NCBI RefSeq assembly: GCF_006715565.1
Contig: NZ_VFNL01000001.1
Coordinates: 3,162,001-3,226,000 of the forward strand
Direction: 5' to 3'
Origin: Microbacterium sp. SLBN-154
GTDB lineage: Bacteria > Actinomycetota > Actinomycetes > Actinomycetales > Microbacteriaceae
DNA length: 64,000 nucleotides
Made by a program: the position numbers and the translations under genes. A model generated the notes under the pieces. The model saw nothing but the letters and a program-made list of their open reading frames with translations, was not told the origin of the DNA and did not search any database. Position 1 is the stretch's first letter, and every line of letters begins with the position of its first letter. Of the stretch, positions 10,101 through 19,371 are shown in pieces.

Positions 10101-10253
10101 GGCGAAGCAGATGCCGTCGAGCACGCTCGACTTGCCCGCCCCCGTGCGCCCGGAGATGAGGAAGATGCCGTCGGCCCCGAAGGCGTCGAGATCGACAACC
10201 TGACGCTCGCGGAACGGCCCGAATCCTTCGAGCTCGATGCGGTGGAGTTTCAC
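7197..10253 (-). CDS. sbcC: SbcC, SMC-like ATPase subunit of the SbcCD nuclease, 1018 aa
   Basis: SbcC is the Rad50-like ATPase that with SbcD cleaves DNA hairpins and protein-blocked ends. The Walker A motif GRTGAGKSS is at residues 35-43. Two long Ala/Glu/Arg-rich coiled coils flank the zinc hook CPVCG (Cys528, Cys531). The ABC signature LSGGETFLASLALALGLAEV is near residue 911, and Walker B with catalytic glutamate (LFIDEGFGSLD) is near 940. The length is normal for the family. The start GTG 10253 overlaps the sbcD stop (GTGA), giving coupled translation. Confidence 0.95.
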   Translation of the reverse strand: MKLHRIELEGFGPFRERQVVDLDAFGADGIFLISGRTGAGKSSVLDGICFALYGGVPRYDGAEKRLRSDHCGPDDPTSVAVEFSTGGRRFRVTRSPDYPRRKRRGEGFTVVAADAELAELIEGAWRGLASGPRQVGMELDEILGLSQQQFLQVILLAQNRFAEFLLAKNDDRQKLLRRLFGTRTYEDYLHAFEERRRAVEREVADATGAAVLLLGEAERLVPVGESDESSGDDATNGAGASPPSSSLAVGARLEAVERGAQRADYRAETLRNARDAAEAAHRRAEDHHAAVRRLRQMQEDRARSRRALADLEAEIPAVDLARRELAAARDAEALRAPLDAADAADTARAAAAATVQMLVDEFGLTGEDEDLPALSLDELDALVLELTGDLAVWREAQTVEKTMAAAERALADDVARIRDEEELIARLDADRARIPVERATVEVELAPVRDAAAGVDAASTRRDEAQVRRDAAAQAADLAPLAVIAEEASLAAAEAAAAANEAVVSLLRRRAADRAGSLAADLVDGEPCPVCGSAEHPHPAEPTSEPVSDDDIERAEAAQQQAAERARRAAEEFRTAREAQTVAAARAGGLELDDAGAALEKAEAAVAAGEAAVAERDRLLATLETLTVLEVDAAQERERLAAHLAALREEVSARDAELREKRRVVAAARGDHDSVAARVDAATLRRDRAGRLAAARRADETAAAAADRAAVDRDGRVAASGFPGVVAARDALRTGAARDALDERIRTHEAALRAERDRLRDLELALAGEPEELVDVSAAESALGAARDAWVAAVDAAADAGATAERLRTLRDRASAALGDVAELADEHQIVARLADTVAGRAPNTHRMTLESFVLAAELEEIVAAANLRLGDMSSGRYRLRHTDALAARGAASGLGLEILDAHTGAARPAHSLSGGETFLASLALALGLAEVVTARAGGVRLDTLFIDEGFGSLDDDTLELAMATLDELRQGGRTVGLISHVATMKERIPAQLHVRATPQGPSVIRQDAAVATSLLPA

Positions 10254-11404
10254 GCGCTGACCTCTGCGGCGACGCGCTCTTCGACGACGTCGGCGATGAT
10301 CTCGCGCTCACGCTCGCCGGCGCCCTCGCCGTCGCGGACGTGGGCGAGGAACGCGTCGATCAGCTCACGGTCGTTCCGAGCGGCGCGGACGCGCCGGGCA
10401 TAGGTCGATCCGTCGTCCGCACGTGCCCCCTCGGGCGCGTGCATCACCGCGGCGCAGTGCGGGAAGCGCGCACGCAGCCGCCGCATCGGATCGGTCTGGG
10501 GGGTCGGATCGGTGTACTGCGCGCACACCCACGCGTCTTCCCACGCGGAGTACTCGGCAGCGGCGAGGAGATCGTCGAGCCGCCCGCGCAGCGTGACCAG
10601 CCGGCGCGGCACCGGGAGGTCGAGCCACGTGACGGCCGCGAGTCCGTCGGCGTCGAGGTCGATCAGCCACGAACCGCGCGGCTTGTCGGCCTCGCCGAAG
10701 CTGTAGTGCAGCGGCGCCCCGGCGTAGCGGACCGCGTCGGACAGCCGCTGCCGCCCGTGGATGTGCCCGAGAGCGACGTAGTCGAGCCCGTCGAACGACG
10801 CCAGCGGCACCACGTCGAGCCCGCCCTGCTGGATGTCGCGTTCGAGGTTCGGAGTCGGCGCCACACCCGCGGCGAAACAGTGCGCGATCGCCACCGAGCG
10901 ACCCCCGCGCGCAGCGAGGTCGGTGCGGATGAGGCCGAGCGCCTGATCGAGGGCCTGCGCCTGGGACCGCACCTCCACCCCCGTCCAGAGGTGACGAACG
11001 AGCGACGGTTCGAGGAAGGGGATGCCGTAGACGTGCACCGGACCGTGCTCGTCGTCGATGGTCACGGGTCTGCCGATGTCGGCGGGGTCGGTGAGCACGT
11101 GGATCCCGTCGCGCAGCAGACCGGCCTGGAACCCCAGCCGCGCCGCGGAGTCGTGGTTGCCGCTGGTAACCACCACACGGGCGCCGGCGTCACTGATGCC
11201 CACGAGGGCATCGGTGAGCAGTCGATAGCAGCCGGCGGCCGGGGCCGCCGAGTCGAAGACATCCCCCGCTACGATCACCAGATCGACATCGTTCTCACGA
11301 ACCTGGGCGATCAGCGCGTCGAGCACGCCGCGCAGCGCATCGAGGGTGGAATGGCCGTGGAACGACCTCCCGATGTGCCAGTCGGAGGTGTGCAGGATCC
11401 GCAT
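10250..11404 (-). CDS. sbcD: SbcD, Mre11-like nuclease subunit, 384 aa
   Basis: This calcineurin-like phosphoesterase has its metal-binding motifs in order: HTSDWHIG (Asp8, His10), GDVFD (Asp48), SGNHDS, and GHIHG further on. With SbcC it forms the Mn-dependent exo/endonuclease. The frame is open further upstream, but ATG 11404 starts exactly at the conserved MRILHTSDWH, and TACGGT lies 7 nt before it, so I place a leaderless start there. The gene is divergent from the alpha/beta hydrolase. Confidence 0.95.
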   Translation of the reverse strand: MRILHTSDWHIGRSFHGHSTLDALRGVLDALIAQVRENDVDLVIVAGDVFDSAAPAAGCYRLLTDALVGISDAGARVVVTSGNHDSAARLGFQAGLLRDGIHVLTDPADIGRPVTIDDEHGPVHVYGIPFLEPSLVRHLWTGVEVRSQAQALDQALGLIRTDLAARGGRSVAIAHCFAAGVAPTPNLERDIQQGGLDVVPLASFDGLDYVALGHIHGRQRLSDAVRYAGAPLHYSFGEADKPRGSWLIDLDADGLAAVTWLDLPVPRRLVTLRGRLDDLLAAAEYSAWEDAWVCAQYTDPTPQTDPMRRLRARFPHCAAVMHAPEGARADDGSTYARRVRAARNDRELIDAFLAHVRDGEGAGEREREIIADVVEERVAAEVSA

Positions 11405-11493
11405 GTCCCACACCGTATGCGCAGCCGCCGACATCGCCCCGCTGCACCCCCGCGGTTCGCCGGAAACACCGGGCTCACCTAGTGTCAGGAGCA

Positions 11494-12255
11494 ATGAGCG
11501 ACGCCCCCACCTTCGCGATCGAGCGGTTCACCCACGAAGGGGCGACGCTCGTCGCGCAGGAGTCCGGTGAAGGCCATGACCTCTTCGTCCTCATCCACGG
11601 CGTCGGCATGGGGCGATCGGCGTTCGCCGAGTTGGAGGGCCTTCTCGACGACATCGGCCGCGTCGTCGCCGTCGACCTCCCGGGATACGGCGAGACACCG
11701 GAACCCGGCCGCGTGCTGTCGATGGAGGAGAACGCCGATGTCGTCGCCGCCTACCTCAGCGATCTGACCGCGGGCGGCGAGAGCCCGCGCATCGTCGTGC
11801 TCGGCCACTCGATGGGGGCCCAGGTGGCGCTCGAGGTCGCCGCGCGACATCCGCACCTCGTCGACGCCCTCGTGCTCGTCGGCCCGACCGTCGAACCGGG
11901 CGCCCGCTCGGCGGTGCGTCAGCTCTGGCGGCTGATCCGAGACATCATCCCCGAGAGTCCGCGCGTGATCGCCGTCGGCGCACGGGAGTACCTGCGAGCG
12001 GGACCGCGCCTGCTCGCGAAGGTGCGCGCGGTGATGGTGCACCGCCCGGAGGACACCGCCCGGCAGGTGACGGTGCCTGCGCTGGTGATCCGCGGCGAGC
12101 GCGACATCCTGGTGCCCGTGGAGTGGGCCCGCCAGCTCACCGAGGCCCTCCCTGACGCCTGCCTGCGAGAAGTCGCCGAATTCGGCCACGAGACCATGAT
12201 CCGCAACGCCGGCCCGACCGCGTCACTGATCCGCGAGTTCCTCGCGGATCGGTGA
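11494..12255 (+). CDS. Alpha/beta hydrolase, 253 aa
   Basis: This is a standard alpha/beta-hydrolase fold enzyme. The oxyanion-hole motif is HGVGMG (about residues 33-38), the nucleophile elbow GHSMG has Ser106, the acid is expected in RGERDILVP, and the catalytic histidine is in EFGHET. There is no signal peptide. The substrate (ester, lactone or other) is unknown. ATG 11494 is chosen because AGGAG sits at ideal spacing; an in-frame GTG lies 12 bp upstream. It is convergent with the small acidic genes. Confidence 0.85.
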   Translation: MSDAPTFAIERFTHEGATLVAQESGEGHDLFVLIHGVGMGRSAFAELEGLLDDIGRVVAVDLPGYGETPEPGRVLSMEENADVVAAYLSDLTAGGESPRIVVLGHSMGAQVALEVAARHPHLVDALVLVGPTVEPGARSAVRQLWRLIRDIIPESPRVIAVGAREYLRAGPRLLAKVRAVMVHRPEDTARQVTVPALVIRGERDILVPVEWARQLTEALPDACLREVAEFGHETMIRNAGPTASLIREFLADR

Positions 12256-12259
12256 CCCC

Positions 12260-12574
12260 TCAGGCCTCCTCGTCGCCGGTCGTCACCTGCTCGGCGAGAT
12301 CGTCGACCTCATCCTCGGACGCCTGCCCGCCGACGTCTTCCACACGCTCGCGCAGGTCGTCCTCGACCTTCTCGGGGTCGGGGTCGGAGGCTTCGGCCCG
12401 CGCCTCGGCGGCGGCGACAGCGCGCTCGGCGACGTCGTCTTCGGACCCGGATGCGGCGGTGTCGGCCGGCTCACCGGCCGGATCGGATGCGGCATCCTCG
12501 GGCGCCTGCAGCGGCTCGGCGGGTGGGATGCCGATTCCCACGGCCTCGTGGTCGGGTTCGCGCGCGTCGGCCAT
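12260..12574 (-). CDS. Small acidic hypothetical protein, 104 aa
   Basis: The protein is strongly acidic and Ala-rich (ASDPDPEKVEDDLRERVEDVGG), with no hydrophobic core or signal and probably disordered. It follows a second acidic protein with a TGATG junction, so the two are translated together. No function is assigned. Codon use is typical, and the acidic composition argues that the frame is real rather than a shadow. Confidence 0.6.
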   Translation of the reverse strand: MADAREPDHEAVGIGIPPAEPLQAPEDAASDPAGEPADTAASGSEDDVAERAVAAAEARAEASDPDPEKVEDDLRERVEDVGGQASEDEVDDLAEQVTTGDEEA

Positions 12575-12834
12575 CAGTCCTCCTCGGTCTGGTCGTCGGT
12601 GGAGAGCTCAGGATCGAGACCCTGTGTGGGGACGTCGCTCTCGACCTGACCGTCGGAAGTCGCCTGAGAGCCGTCGGGGATGGTCTCGGGGTTGACCGGC
12701 AGACCGGAGCGGTCGAGCGCCTCGGAGTCGGCGCCAGCGCTGCTGCGCTCGGCGGCGGCGGTGTCGTGCTGGTCACCGAACCCCCCGGCGGGGTCGGCGT
12801 TGATCACGCCCTCGGGCAGGTCTTTGTCGTCCAT
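12574..12834 (-). CDS. Small acidic hypothetical protein, 86 aa
   Basis: The sequence begins MDDKDLPEGVINADPAGG and is rich in D, E, S, G and Q, ending in DPELSTDDQTEED. ATG 12834 is chosen because the longer frame adds an Arg-rich stretch that looks like a shadow. The stop overlaps the start of the next gene by one base (TGATG). Similar short acidic proteins are common in Microbacteriaceae, but I know of no role. Confidence 0.6.
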   Translation of the reverse strand: MDDKDLPEGVINADPAGGFGDQHDTAAAERSSAGADSEALDRSGLPVNPETIPDGSQATSDGQVESDVPTQGLDPELSTDDQTEED

Positions 12835-12895
12835 GCCGCCATCCTGCTCCGCGGCAGAGTGTCGGGCGCGGGGTTGACGGGCGAGCGCGACGTCG

Positions 12896-13312
12896 CTACC
12901 CGCGTCGCTCCGCCTGCGCCGCACGGTCGCGCCCGACGGCTTCACCCAGCAACTGCCCCCCGCTGGTGAGCAGGGCGCGGCGCCAGGGCAGCACGCCCTC
13001 GATCTCGATCTGGATGGAGATCGAAAGCACGGTCCGGATCAGCACGATGAGGCCGAGGATCAGGGCGTCCTCGACCGACGGCTTGGAGGTGATCGTGCGG
13101 ATCAGGTCGGCCGCCACGAGGATCTCCAGCCCCAGCAGAATCGCCGAGCCGAGGGCGTTGCGCAGCACCGAGAATGCTGCTCGGCCACCCTCACCGCGGC
13201 GCAGGGAGCGCACACCGAGCACGAGGGCGATGACGAAGCCGACGATCATGGCCGCGGCGCCGGTCGCCTCGAAGGCGACGGCGACGCCGGAGAAGACCTC
13301 TTCGAGCCGCAC
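12896..13312 (-). CDS. DUF1622 family membrane protein, 138 aa
   Basis: Three hydrophobic segments (about residues 10-33, 52-72 and 82-98) surround the conserved GLEILVAADLIRTI motif and the LIRTVLSISIQIEIEG helix that characterise DUF1622. The role is unknown and the location is the cytoplasmic membrane. The start GTG 13312 is preceded by TACACT and a 6-nt gap, a leaderless arrangement. Confidence 0.85.
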   Translation of the reverse strand: MRLEEVFSGVAVAFEATGAAAMIVGFVIALVLGVRSLRRGEGGRAAFSVLRNALGSAILLGLEILVAADLIRTITSKPSVEDALILGLIVLIRTVLSISIQIEIEGVLPWRRALLTSGGQLLGEAVGRDRAAQAERRG

Positions 13313-13351
13313 GGGCCCAGTGTAGGACCAGCGGAGCGCCGAAGCGGGGGC

Positions 13352-13651
13352 TCAGGCCGTGGAGCGCTGCCGCAGGATGCCCGCGCGATCGGGGTGCAGG
13401 TCGAACCAGTCCGCGACGTACCAGCACACCGGGATCACCTGACGGCCTTTCTCGGCCTCGAGGTGCGCGACGGCCCGGTCGACCAGTTCTCCGGCGTAGC
13501 CCTTTCCGCGGAAGGTCGGGATCGTGTACGCCCGGGTCATGGCGACGGTGCGGCCGTCGTCCTTGTAGTCGAGGACGCTGACGAGGTCATCGCCGCGGTG
13601 CAGCGTGTACCGCGAGGCATCCTTCTCGTCGGTGAAGCGCAGTTCGGTCAC
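13352..13651 (-). CDS. YjdJ-type GNAT acetyltransferase-like protein, 99 aa
   Basis: This short GNAT-fold protein has YTIPTFRGKGYAGELVDRAVAHLE (the acetyl-CoA pyrophosphate-binding loop is RGKGYAG) and VIPVCWYVADWFDLHPD. That pattern and length match the small COG2388 N-acetyltransferase group. The acceptor is unknown. The start is GTG 13651, with TAGCCT 6 nt upstream (leaderless). Confidence 0.82.
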   Translation of the reverse strand: MTELRFTDEKDASRYTLHRGDDLVSVLDYKDDGRTVAMTRAYTIPTFRGKGYAGELVDRAVAHLEAEKGRQVIPVCWYVADWFDLHPDRAGILRQRSTA

Positions 13652-13712
13652 CCCGACAGGCTACGCCCGGTTCGCTGGGGCGGCGCTGAAGGAACGCCGG
13701 GCCTTCACCCGC

Positions 13713-15143
13713 TCATTCCGGGATCGCCCGGGTGCGCACGAGCTGCCGATACCACCGGCCGCTGTCCTTGACGGTCCGCTCGAGCGTGTCGAAATCGACC
13801 CGCACGATGCCGAACCGCTTGGCGTAGCCGTAGCCCCATTCGAAGTTGTCCAGAAGCGACCAGACGAAGTATCCGCGCAGGTCGACTCCCCGAGCCATCG
13901 CCCGGTGCGCCGCGGTGAAGTGCCGGCGCAGATAGTCGAGTCGCTCGGGGTCGGGAACCGAACCGTCCGGGGCGACCTCGTCATCGAATGCGGCACCGTT
14001 CTCGGTGACCATGAGCGCCTGCTCGGGGAACTGCTCCGACAGCGACACCAGAAGCTCCTCGAGGCCCTCGGGCGCGATGTTCCACCCCATGGCGGTGTAC
14101 GGTCCCGGCTGCTCCACGAACTCCACGGCCTGGTCGCTCCCGGGCCACGCGGTCCCGCCGGCGGCCCCCTTGTGCCCGTCGTTCATCTGCTTGGGCGACA
14201 CCCCGTCCCACAGGCGCACGGTCGCCGTCGAGTAGTAGTTGACGCCCAGCACATCGATCGGCTGATGGATGTCGGCGAGGTCGCCGTCCTGCACGAAGGC
14301 CCAGTCGGTCACCCCTGCAGTGTCTTGCAGCAGATCTTCGGGGTACTCGCCGCGCAGCATCGGTCCCGTGAAGGCCCGATTGGCCAGCGCATCGATCCGT
14401 CGCATCGCCTCGCCCGCCCCGTCGCCGACCCCGCGGAGCACGTGGAAGTTGAGGGTCACGGAGTACTCCGGCGTTCCGGTCGAGGTCGCCCGCAGCGCCT
14501 GCAGCGCCCTGCCGTGCCCGAGGTTCAGGTGATGCACGGCGGCGAGCGCCGCGGCCGGCTCGTGCCGGCCCGGCGCGTGGCCGCCCTGACCGTAGCCGAG
14601 GTAGGCCGAGCACCACGGCTCGTTCAGCGTCGTCCACGTGTGCACCCGGTCGCCGAACGCCTCGCCGACCACCTCCGCGTAGCGTGCGAAGGCGTCGACG
14701 GTCGCGCGCGCCGGCCAGCCGCCGGCATCCTCGAGCGGCTGGGGAAGATCCCAGTGGTAGAGGGTGGCGACCGGACGGATGCCGCGGGCGAGGAGTCCGT
14801 CGATGAGGCGCGAATAGAAGTCCAGGCCCGCCTGGTTCACCTGACCGGTGCCCGTCGGCACGATGCGTGGCCAGGCGATCGAGAAGCGGTACGCCTCGAG
14901 CCCCAGATCCTTCATCAGGTCGAGATCGCTCTCCCACCGGTGGTAGTGGTCGCACGCGACGTCGCCGGTGTCACCGTTCCAGACCTTGCCGGGGGTCTTC
15001 GAGAAGGTGTCCCAGATCGACGGACCGCGCCCGTCCTCACCGGCTGCCCCCTCGATCTGATACGACGCCGTCGCCGACCCGAAGGTGAAGTCGGGCGGGA
15101 ACACCAGCCCCGCGTCACGATAGTCCGCTCGCCCCTCGACCAT
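13713..15143 (-). CDS. GH1 beta-glucosidase, 476 aa
   Basis: This glycoside hydrolase family 1 enzyme has the N-terminal signature [15 protein letters not shown], the acid/base in TTLNEPW (Glu175) and the nucleophile in MVTENGA (Glu381), with the C-terminal [13 protein letters not shown] subsite. It has no signal peptide, so it acts on imported oligosaccharides. ATG 15143 follows AAGGGGGAG at good spacing. It lies 35 bp behind the alpha-xylosidase gene and is probably the last gene of the sugar-uptake operon, trimming beta-glucosyl units once side chains are removed. Confidence 0.93.
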   Translation of the reverse strand: MVEGRADYRDAGLVFPPDFTFGSATASYQIEGAAGEDGRGPSIWDTFSKTPGKVWNGDTGDVACDHYHRWESDLDLMKDLGLEAYRFSIAWPRIVPTGTGQVNQAGLDFYSRLIDGLLARGIRPVATLYHWDLPQPLEDAGGWPARATVDAFARYAEVVGEAFGDRVHTWTTLNEPWCSAYLGYGQGGHAPGRHEPAAALAAVHHLNLGHGRALQALRATSTGTPEYSVTLNFHVLRGVGDGAGEAMRRIDALANRAFTGPMLRGEYPEDLLQDTAGVTDWAFVQDGDLADIHQPIDVLGVNYYSTATVRLWDGVSPKQMNDGHKGAAGGTAWPGSDQAVEFVEQPGPYTAMGWNIAPEGLEELLVSLSEQFPEQALMVTENGAAFDDEVAPDGSVPDPERLDYLRRHFTAAHRAMARGVDLRGYFVWSLLDNFEWGYGYAKRFGIVRVDFDTLERTVKDSGRWYRQLVRTRAIPE

Positions 15144-15178
15144 GGCTGCTCCCCCTTGGACTCCGCCGACTCCGACCG

Positions 15179-17416
15179 TCACCCGGTCACGTCCGACAGG
15201 TCAACGGTATAGGCCCACGACGACCCGTCGGGGGCCGTGACGGTCACCGCGCGCGTCCCGCTGCCGCCCGGGAACACCCGAACGGCGAGCCCGTCGTGGT
15301 AGTCGTAATCGGGCCGGTCGTCGCGTCCTCCCCACGGGATGACCGCGCCCGGCCGGGCGTACAGCGGCAGGCTGTCGAAGCCGTGCACCTCGCGGCGCCA
15401 GCCGCCGCCGGTCACCGTCTCGCCCGTGAGGAGGCTCGTCCACTCGCCCGGCGGCAGGTAGAACTCGACCTCACCCGTCTCGGAGAACACCGGGGCCACC
15501 AGCAGCTCGGAGCCGAGAAGGTACTGCCGGTCGAGATAGGCCACCGCCGGGTCATCCGGGAACTCCAGCTGCATCGGGCGCATGATCGGGGCACCCGTGC
15601 GGGCGGCGTCGATGCCCGCCTGGAACAGGTAGGGCATGAGCCGCATCTTCAGCTGCGCGAAGCGGCGCGTGATGTCGACGGCTTCGTCGTCGAACGCCCA
15701 CGGCACCCGGTACGAGTCCGACCCGTGGAAGCGGCTGTGGCTCGAGAGCAGGCCGAAGGCCACCCACCGCTTGAACACCGCCGGATCGGGGGTTCCCTCG
15801 AACCCGCCGATGTCGTGACTCCAGTGCGCGAAACCGCTCATCGCCAGCGACAGGCCGCCCCGCAGGCTCTCGGCCATCGAGGGGAACGTCGAGGTGTTGT
15901 CGCCGCCCCAGTGCACCGGCATCGTCTGACCGCCGGCCGTGGCCGAGCGGGCGAACAGCACCGCGTCACCCTCGCCGCGCTCGGCCACGAGCACGTCGTG
16001 GACGGCCCGGTTGTACAGCTGCGCGTAGAGGTTGTGCATGCGTGCGGGGTCCGAGCCGTCGTGCCAGACGACGTCGGTGGGGATCCGCTCGCCGAAGTCG
16101 GTCTTGAAGCAGTCGACGCCCTGAGCGAGGAGCCCTCGCAGCTTGTCCTGGTACCAGCGCACGGCGGCGGGATTGGTGAAGTCGACCAGGCCCATGCCTG
16201 CCTGCCACAGGTCCCACTGCCACACCGACCCGTCGCCGCGCTGCACGAGGTAATCGGCGGCGGCCGCCTCGGCGAACAGCGGCGAGCGCTGGGCGATGTA
16301 GGGGTTGATCCACACCGAGACCTTCAGCCCGCGGTCGTGAAGGCGACGGAGCATGCCGTCGGGGTCGGGGAAGACCCGGGAGTCCCATTCGAAGTCGCAC
16401 CAGTTGAACTCGCGCATCCAGAAGCAGTCGAAGTGGAACACCGACAGCGGGATGTCGCGCTCGGCCATCCCCTCGATGAACGAGGTCACCGTCGCCTCGT
16501 CGTAGTCGGTGGTGAACGATGTCGACAGCCACGGACCGTACGACCACGCGGGCACGACGGGCGCACGCCCCGTGAGGGAGGTGTACCGGGCGAGTACGTC
16601 CTTCGGCGTCGGACCGGCGAAGACGAAGTACTCCAGCACCTCACCGGGCACGCTGAACTGCACGCGCTCGACCGCCTCCGACCCGACCTCGAACGAGACG
16701 TGACCGGGGTCGTTGACGAGCACCCCGTACCCGCGCGACGAGAGGTAGAACGGCACGTTCTTGTAGGCCTGCTCGCTGGAGGTGCCGCCGTCGGCATTCC
16801 AGACCTCGATGGTCTGGCCGTTCTTGACCAGCGGCCCGAAGCGCTCGCCCAGCCCGTAGATCGTCTCGCCGACCCCCAGATCGAGCTGCTCGTGGACGAA
16901 GACCCGCTCCGGCGGCACGCCGGTCTCGGCGCGGGCGTTCCCGACGATGCCGTGCTCGACGGCGGCGTCGCCGCCCAGGCGCACGAAGGCCTGCGCCTTG
17001 TGTCCGCTGCCGGTGACCCGCACGCCGTCGACGTCGAACGACAGCGACCACGGCGCTCCCGGCGCGATCCGGGCGACGAGCGGACCGCTGGTCAGCGTGC
17101 CGGCGCCGGCATCGGCGACCCCCGCACCGGTGCCTCGCTCGCCCGCGCCGGGCAGCGCGAATCCGCCGTGCCACCGGCCGCCGACGTGGTGGGCGATCCG
17201 CACCCGGATGACGCCCTCGATCGGTGAGGAGATGGTCGTGGTGAGGGTGGTGCGGTTCAGCACGTCGCCGCGGCGGGCGATCACCTGGGTGGGAGCGGTG
17301 ATCTCGAGGGCGGCGCCGTCGACACCGTCATCCGTCTGCCGGATGTCGTAGGCCTCCGCGGCGTAGAGCGCGGTGACGCCGGGGCGCAGCTGCCAGAACC
17401 CGTCGGTGAACTTCAT
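15179..17416 (-). CDS. GH31 alpha-xylosidase (YicI type), 745 aa
   Basis: This is a family 31 retaining alpha-glycosidase. [15 protein letters not shown] contains the nucleophile Asp440, and the KTDFGER variant is the alpha-xylosidase YicI type rather than alpha-glucosidase. The acid/base is Asp506 in [12 protein letters not shown]. The N-terminal beta domain (residues 1-240) precedes the barrel at [14 protein letters not shown]. It has no signal peptide, so it is intracellular. The ATG at 17416 shares its A with the TAA of the permease gene, showing that it belongs to the transport operon. It should release alpha-xylose from imported xyloglucan oligosaccharides such as isoprimeverose; the substrate is inferred. 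Confidence 0.9.
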   Translation of the reverse strand: MKFTDGFWQLRPGVTALYAAEAYDIRQTDDGVDGAALEITAPTQVIARRGDVLNRTTLTTTISSPIEGVIRVRIAHHVGGRWHGGFALPGAGERGTGAGVADAGAGTLTSGPLVARIAPGAPWSLSFDVDGVRVTGSGHKAQAFVRLGGDAAVEHGIVGNARAETGVPPERVFVHEQLDLGVGETIYGLGERFGPLVKNGQTIEVWNADGGTSSEQAYKNVPFYLSSRGYGVLVNDPGHVSFEVGSEAVERVQFSVPGEVLEYFVFAGPTPKDVLARYTSLTGRAPVVPAWSYGPWLSTSFTTDYDEATVTSFIEGMAERDIPLSVFHFDCFWMREFNWCDFEWDSRVFPDPDGMLRRLHDRGLKVSVWINPYIAQRSPLFAEAAAADYLVQRGDGSVWQWDLWQAGMGLVDFTNPAAVRWYQDKLRGLLAQGVDCFKTDFGERIPTDVVWHDGSDPARMHNLYAQLYNRAVHDVLVAERGEGDAVLFARSATAGGQTMPVHWGGDNTSTFPSMAESLRGGLSLAMSGFAHWSHDIGGFEGTPDPAVFKRWVAFGLLSSHSRFHGSDSYRVPWAFDDEAVDITRRFAQLKMRLMPYLFQAGIDAARTGAPIMRPMQLEFPDDPAVAYLDRQYLLGSELLVAPVFSETGEVEFYLPPGEWTSLLTGETVTGGGWRREVHGFDSLPLYARPGAVIPWGGRDDRPDYDYHDGLAVRVFPGGSGTRAVTVTAPDGSSWAYTVDLSDVTG

Positions 17417-18321
17417 TACTTGACTGCTCCTGCCGTGATGCCCCGGGTGAGGGTGCGCTGGAAGATGAGGAAGAAGAGGAGGGTGGGGATGAGGCCGAGG
17501 AGAGCCGACGCGCTGGTCGTCGTGACATCCATCAACCGCTCCCCCTGCAGGAGGCTGATCGCGACCGGCACCGTCTGGTTCTCGTTGGAGACGAGGAAGG
17601 TCAGCGGGATCAGGAATTCGTTCCAGGTCCAGATGAAGAAGAAGATCAGCAGCACCGAGAGCGTCGGCCGACTGATCGGGAAGATCACCCGCCACAGGAT
17701 CTGCCACCGGCTCGCCCCGTCGATCGCGGCGGCCTCGAGCACCTCCTTGGGGAAGGTGCCGTAGACGGCCGAGAGCAGGTAGGTGCCGAAGGCCGCCTGG
17801 ATGACGGTGAAGACGATGATCACCGACCACACGTTGTTGTACAGCCCGACCTCTCGGAACATGTAGTACAGCGGGTAGAGCAGCGCCTCCTGCGGCAGGA
17901 GGTTCGCCAGGAGGAACAGCAGCACGATCCAGGAGCGGCCGCGCACCCGCCCGATCCCGATCGCGAACGCGTTCAGCACCGAGATCAGAACCGCGAGGAT
18001 CGCCACGGTGCCCGAGATGAACACCGAGTTCCACACCTTCTGCGGGAAGTTCACCCGCTCCCAGAAGGCGGCGATCCCGTCGAGGTAGATCGCCGAGGGC
18101 AGCGCGAGCGGACCGCCCGTGGAGTAGTCGGCGGGCGATTTGAACGAGTTGATGAGGATCAGGTAGAACGGCGCGGCGATGAGGATCGCCGCGACGATCG
18201 CGAAGGCGAGCATCAGCCAGTCGACGCCGTTCTTGCGCGTCATGCCGCCGCGGGGCTTCGGCGGACGGCTCGCCCGTCGGCCGGGCTTGGTGGCCGTGGT
18301 CACGGCGAGGGTCGTAGCCAT
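17416..18321 (-). CDS. Carbohydrate ABC transporter permease (MalG type), 301 aa
   Basis: This membrane subunit of a CUT1 sugar importer has about six transmembrane helices and the EAA loop EAAAIDGASRWQILWRVIFP that docks the ATPase. The N-terminus is Arg/Lys/Pro-rich and cytoplasmic. ATG 18321 overlaps the upstream permease stop by one base (TGATG). No ATP-binding subunit is encoded in the locus, so a shared MsiK-like ATPase elsewhere is expected, as usual for actinobacterial CUT1 systems. Confidence 0.93.
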   Translation of the reverse strand: MATTLAVTTATKPGRRASRPPKPRGGMTRKNGVDWLMLAFAIVAAILIAAPFYLILINSFKSPADYSTGGPLALPSAIYLDGIAAFWERVNFPQKVWNSVFISGTVAILAVLISVLNAFAIGIGRVRGRSWIVLLFLLANLLPQEALLYPLYYMFREVGLYNNVWSVIIVFTVIQAAFGTYLLSAVYGTFPKEVLEAAAIDGASRWQILWRVIFPISRPTLSVLLIFFFIWTWNEFLIPLTFLVSNENQTVPVAISLLQGERLMDVTTTSASALLGLIPTLLFFLIFQRTLTRGITAGAVK

Positions 18322-19295
18322 CACAGTCCCGCCCTTTCTTTGCGCTCCGCGGCGTTCTGCGCACGGATGAAGAGGATCGACACGACCGCGATCACGACCG
18401 TCAACGCGGTCGCGATGGTCGCGCCGTAGCCGACCTGCTGCGACTGGAAGAACTCGCTGTAGGCGTAGTAGGCCGGGACGATGGTCGAGTCGCCGGGGCC
18501 GCCGCGGGTGAGCACGTAGACGGGGCCGAAGACCTTCAGCGCCGCGATCGTGCAGGTGAGGGTGACGACGTAGATCTCGGGACGGATGATGCTGACGGTG
18601 ATCGCCCGGAACCGCTGGAACCAGTTGGCACCATCGAGCTCCGCGGCCTCGTAGAGCTCGGGGTCGACCCGCTGGAGCGCCGCCATGAAGACCACGACGG
18701 GGTAGCCGATCTGGATCCAGACGAGCACCACCATGATGCTGCCGAGCGCCGTGTCGGGAGACCCGAGCCAGTTCCGGGCGAGGAAGCCGAGCCCGATGCT
18801 CTCGAGGATGGTGTTCAGCGCCCCGTCCTGCGGGCGGAGGATCCACCCGATCACGATGCCGGCGATCGCGGCGGGGAGGATCTGCGGAAGGTAATAGGTG
18901 GCGCGCAGGAAGCTCGCCAGACGTCCGCCGTACTTGCGGCCGATCACGTCGAACAGCAGGGCTGCGAGCACGAGGCCGATGAGGGTCGGGAAGATGACCA
19001 TCGCCACGATCATCCAGACGCTGTTGACGAACGAGGTCCAGAAGGTCGCGTCGCCGAAGAGCTCGATCCAGTTCTCGAGACCGATGAACTCCGGCGGACG
19101 GATGCCGCGCCAGTCGGTGAAGCTGAGGTAGATGTTCCATACCAGCGGCACCACGACGATGACGGTGACCAGCACCAGACCCGGGATGAGGTAGAGCCAG
19201 TACCCGGCGGTGCCACCGCCCCGCCGTTGCGGGATCAGCGGCTCCTCGGGAGGGAGCTTGGTCCGCGGAGCGCGGACGAAGGGGACAGCGGACAT
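18321..19295 (-). CDS. Carbohydrate ABC transporter permease (MalF type), 324 aa
   Basis: This is the partner permease of the CUT1 importer. It has six predicted membrane helices, starting with GYWLYLIPGLVLVTVIVVVPLV, and the EAA loop EAAELDGANWFQRFRAITVS. The N-terminal tail is cytosolic. It is separated from the binding-protein gene by a strong 12-bp hairpin, and its stop overlaps the next permease start. Confidence 0.93.
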   Translation of the reverse strand: MSAVPFVRAPRTKLPPEEPLIPQRRGGGTAGYWLYLIPGLVLVTVIVVVPLVWNIYLSFTDWRGIRPPEFIGLENWIELFGDATFWTSFVNSVWMIVAMVIFPTLIGLVLAALLFDVIGRKYGGRLASFLRATYYLPQILPAAIAGIVIGWILRPQDGALNTILESIGLGFLARNWLGSPDTALGSIMVVLVWIQIGYPVVVFMAALQRVDPELYEAAELDGANWFQRFRAITVSIIRPEIYVVTLTCTIAALKVFGPVYVLTRGGPGDSTIVPAYYAYSEFFQSQQVGYGATIATALTVVIAVVSILFIRAQNAAERKERAGL

Positions 19296-19327
19296 CGCGG
19301 GGACTCCTGGGGTGTGCCGGGGTGGGA

Positions 19328-19363
19328 GCCGGGGCGCCGCCGAGTGGCTGACGGCGCCCCGGC
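19328..19363 (-). terminator. 12-bp perfect hairpin between binding-protein and permease genes
   Basis: The arms 19328-19339 and 19352-19363 are perfectly complementary with a 12-nt loop, without a U-run. In maltose-type operons a hairpin at this position makes the binding-protein message more abundant or stable than the permease part; that role is inferred here. It may act as a partial terminator or an RNase barrier. Confidence 0.65.
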
Positions 19364-19371
19364 CGGTTCGA

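Noticed and set aside
8010..10403. Long plus-strand ORF of 797 codons
   Set aside because: It is the shadow of sbcC on the opposite strand; its protein is low complexity and matches no family.
15296..17227. Long plus-strand ORF of 643 codons
   Set aside because: It lies antisense to the GH31 gene, whose catalytic motifs are intact; composition is typical of a GC-rich shadow.
17417..18364. Upstream extension of the GH31 frame through the permease gene
   Set aside because: The permease encoded in another frame has a full EAA loop and the TAATG junction fixes the GH31 start at 17416.
18322..19140. Upstream extension of the second permease frame
   Set aside because: It overlaps the MalF-type permease; the TGATG junction places the start at 18321.
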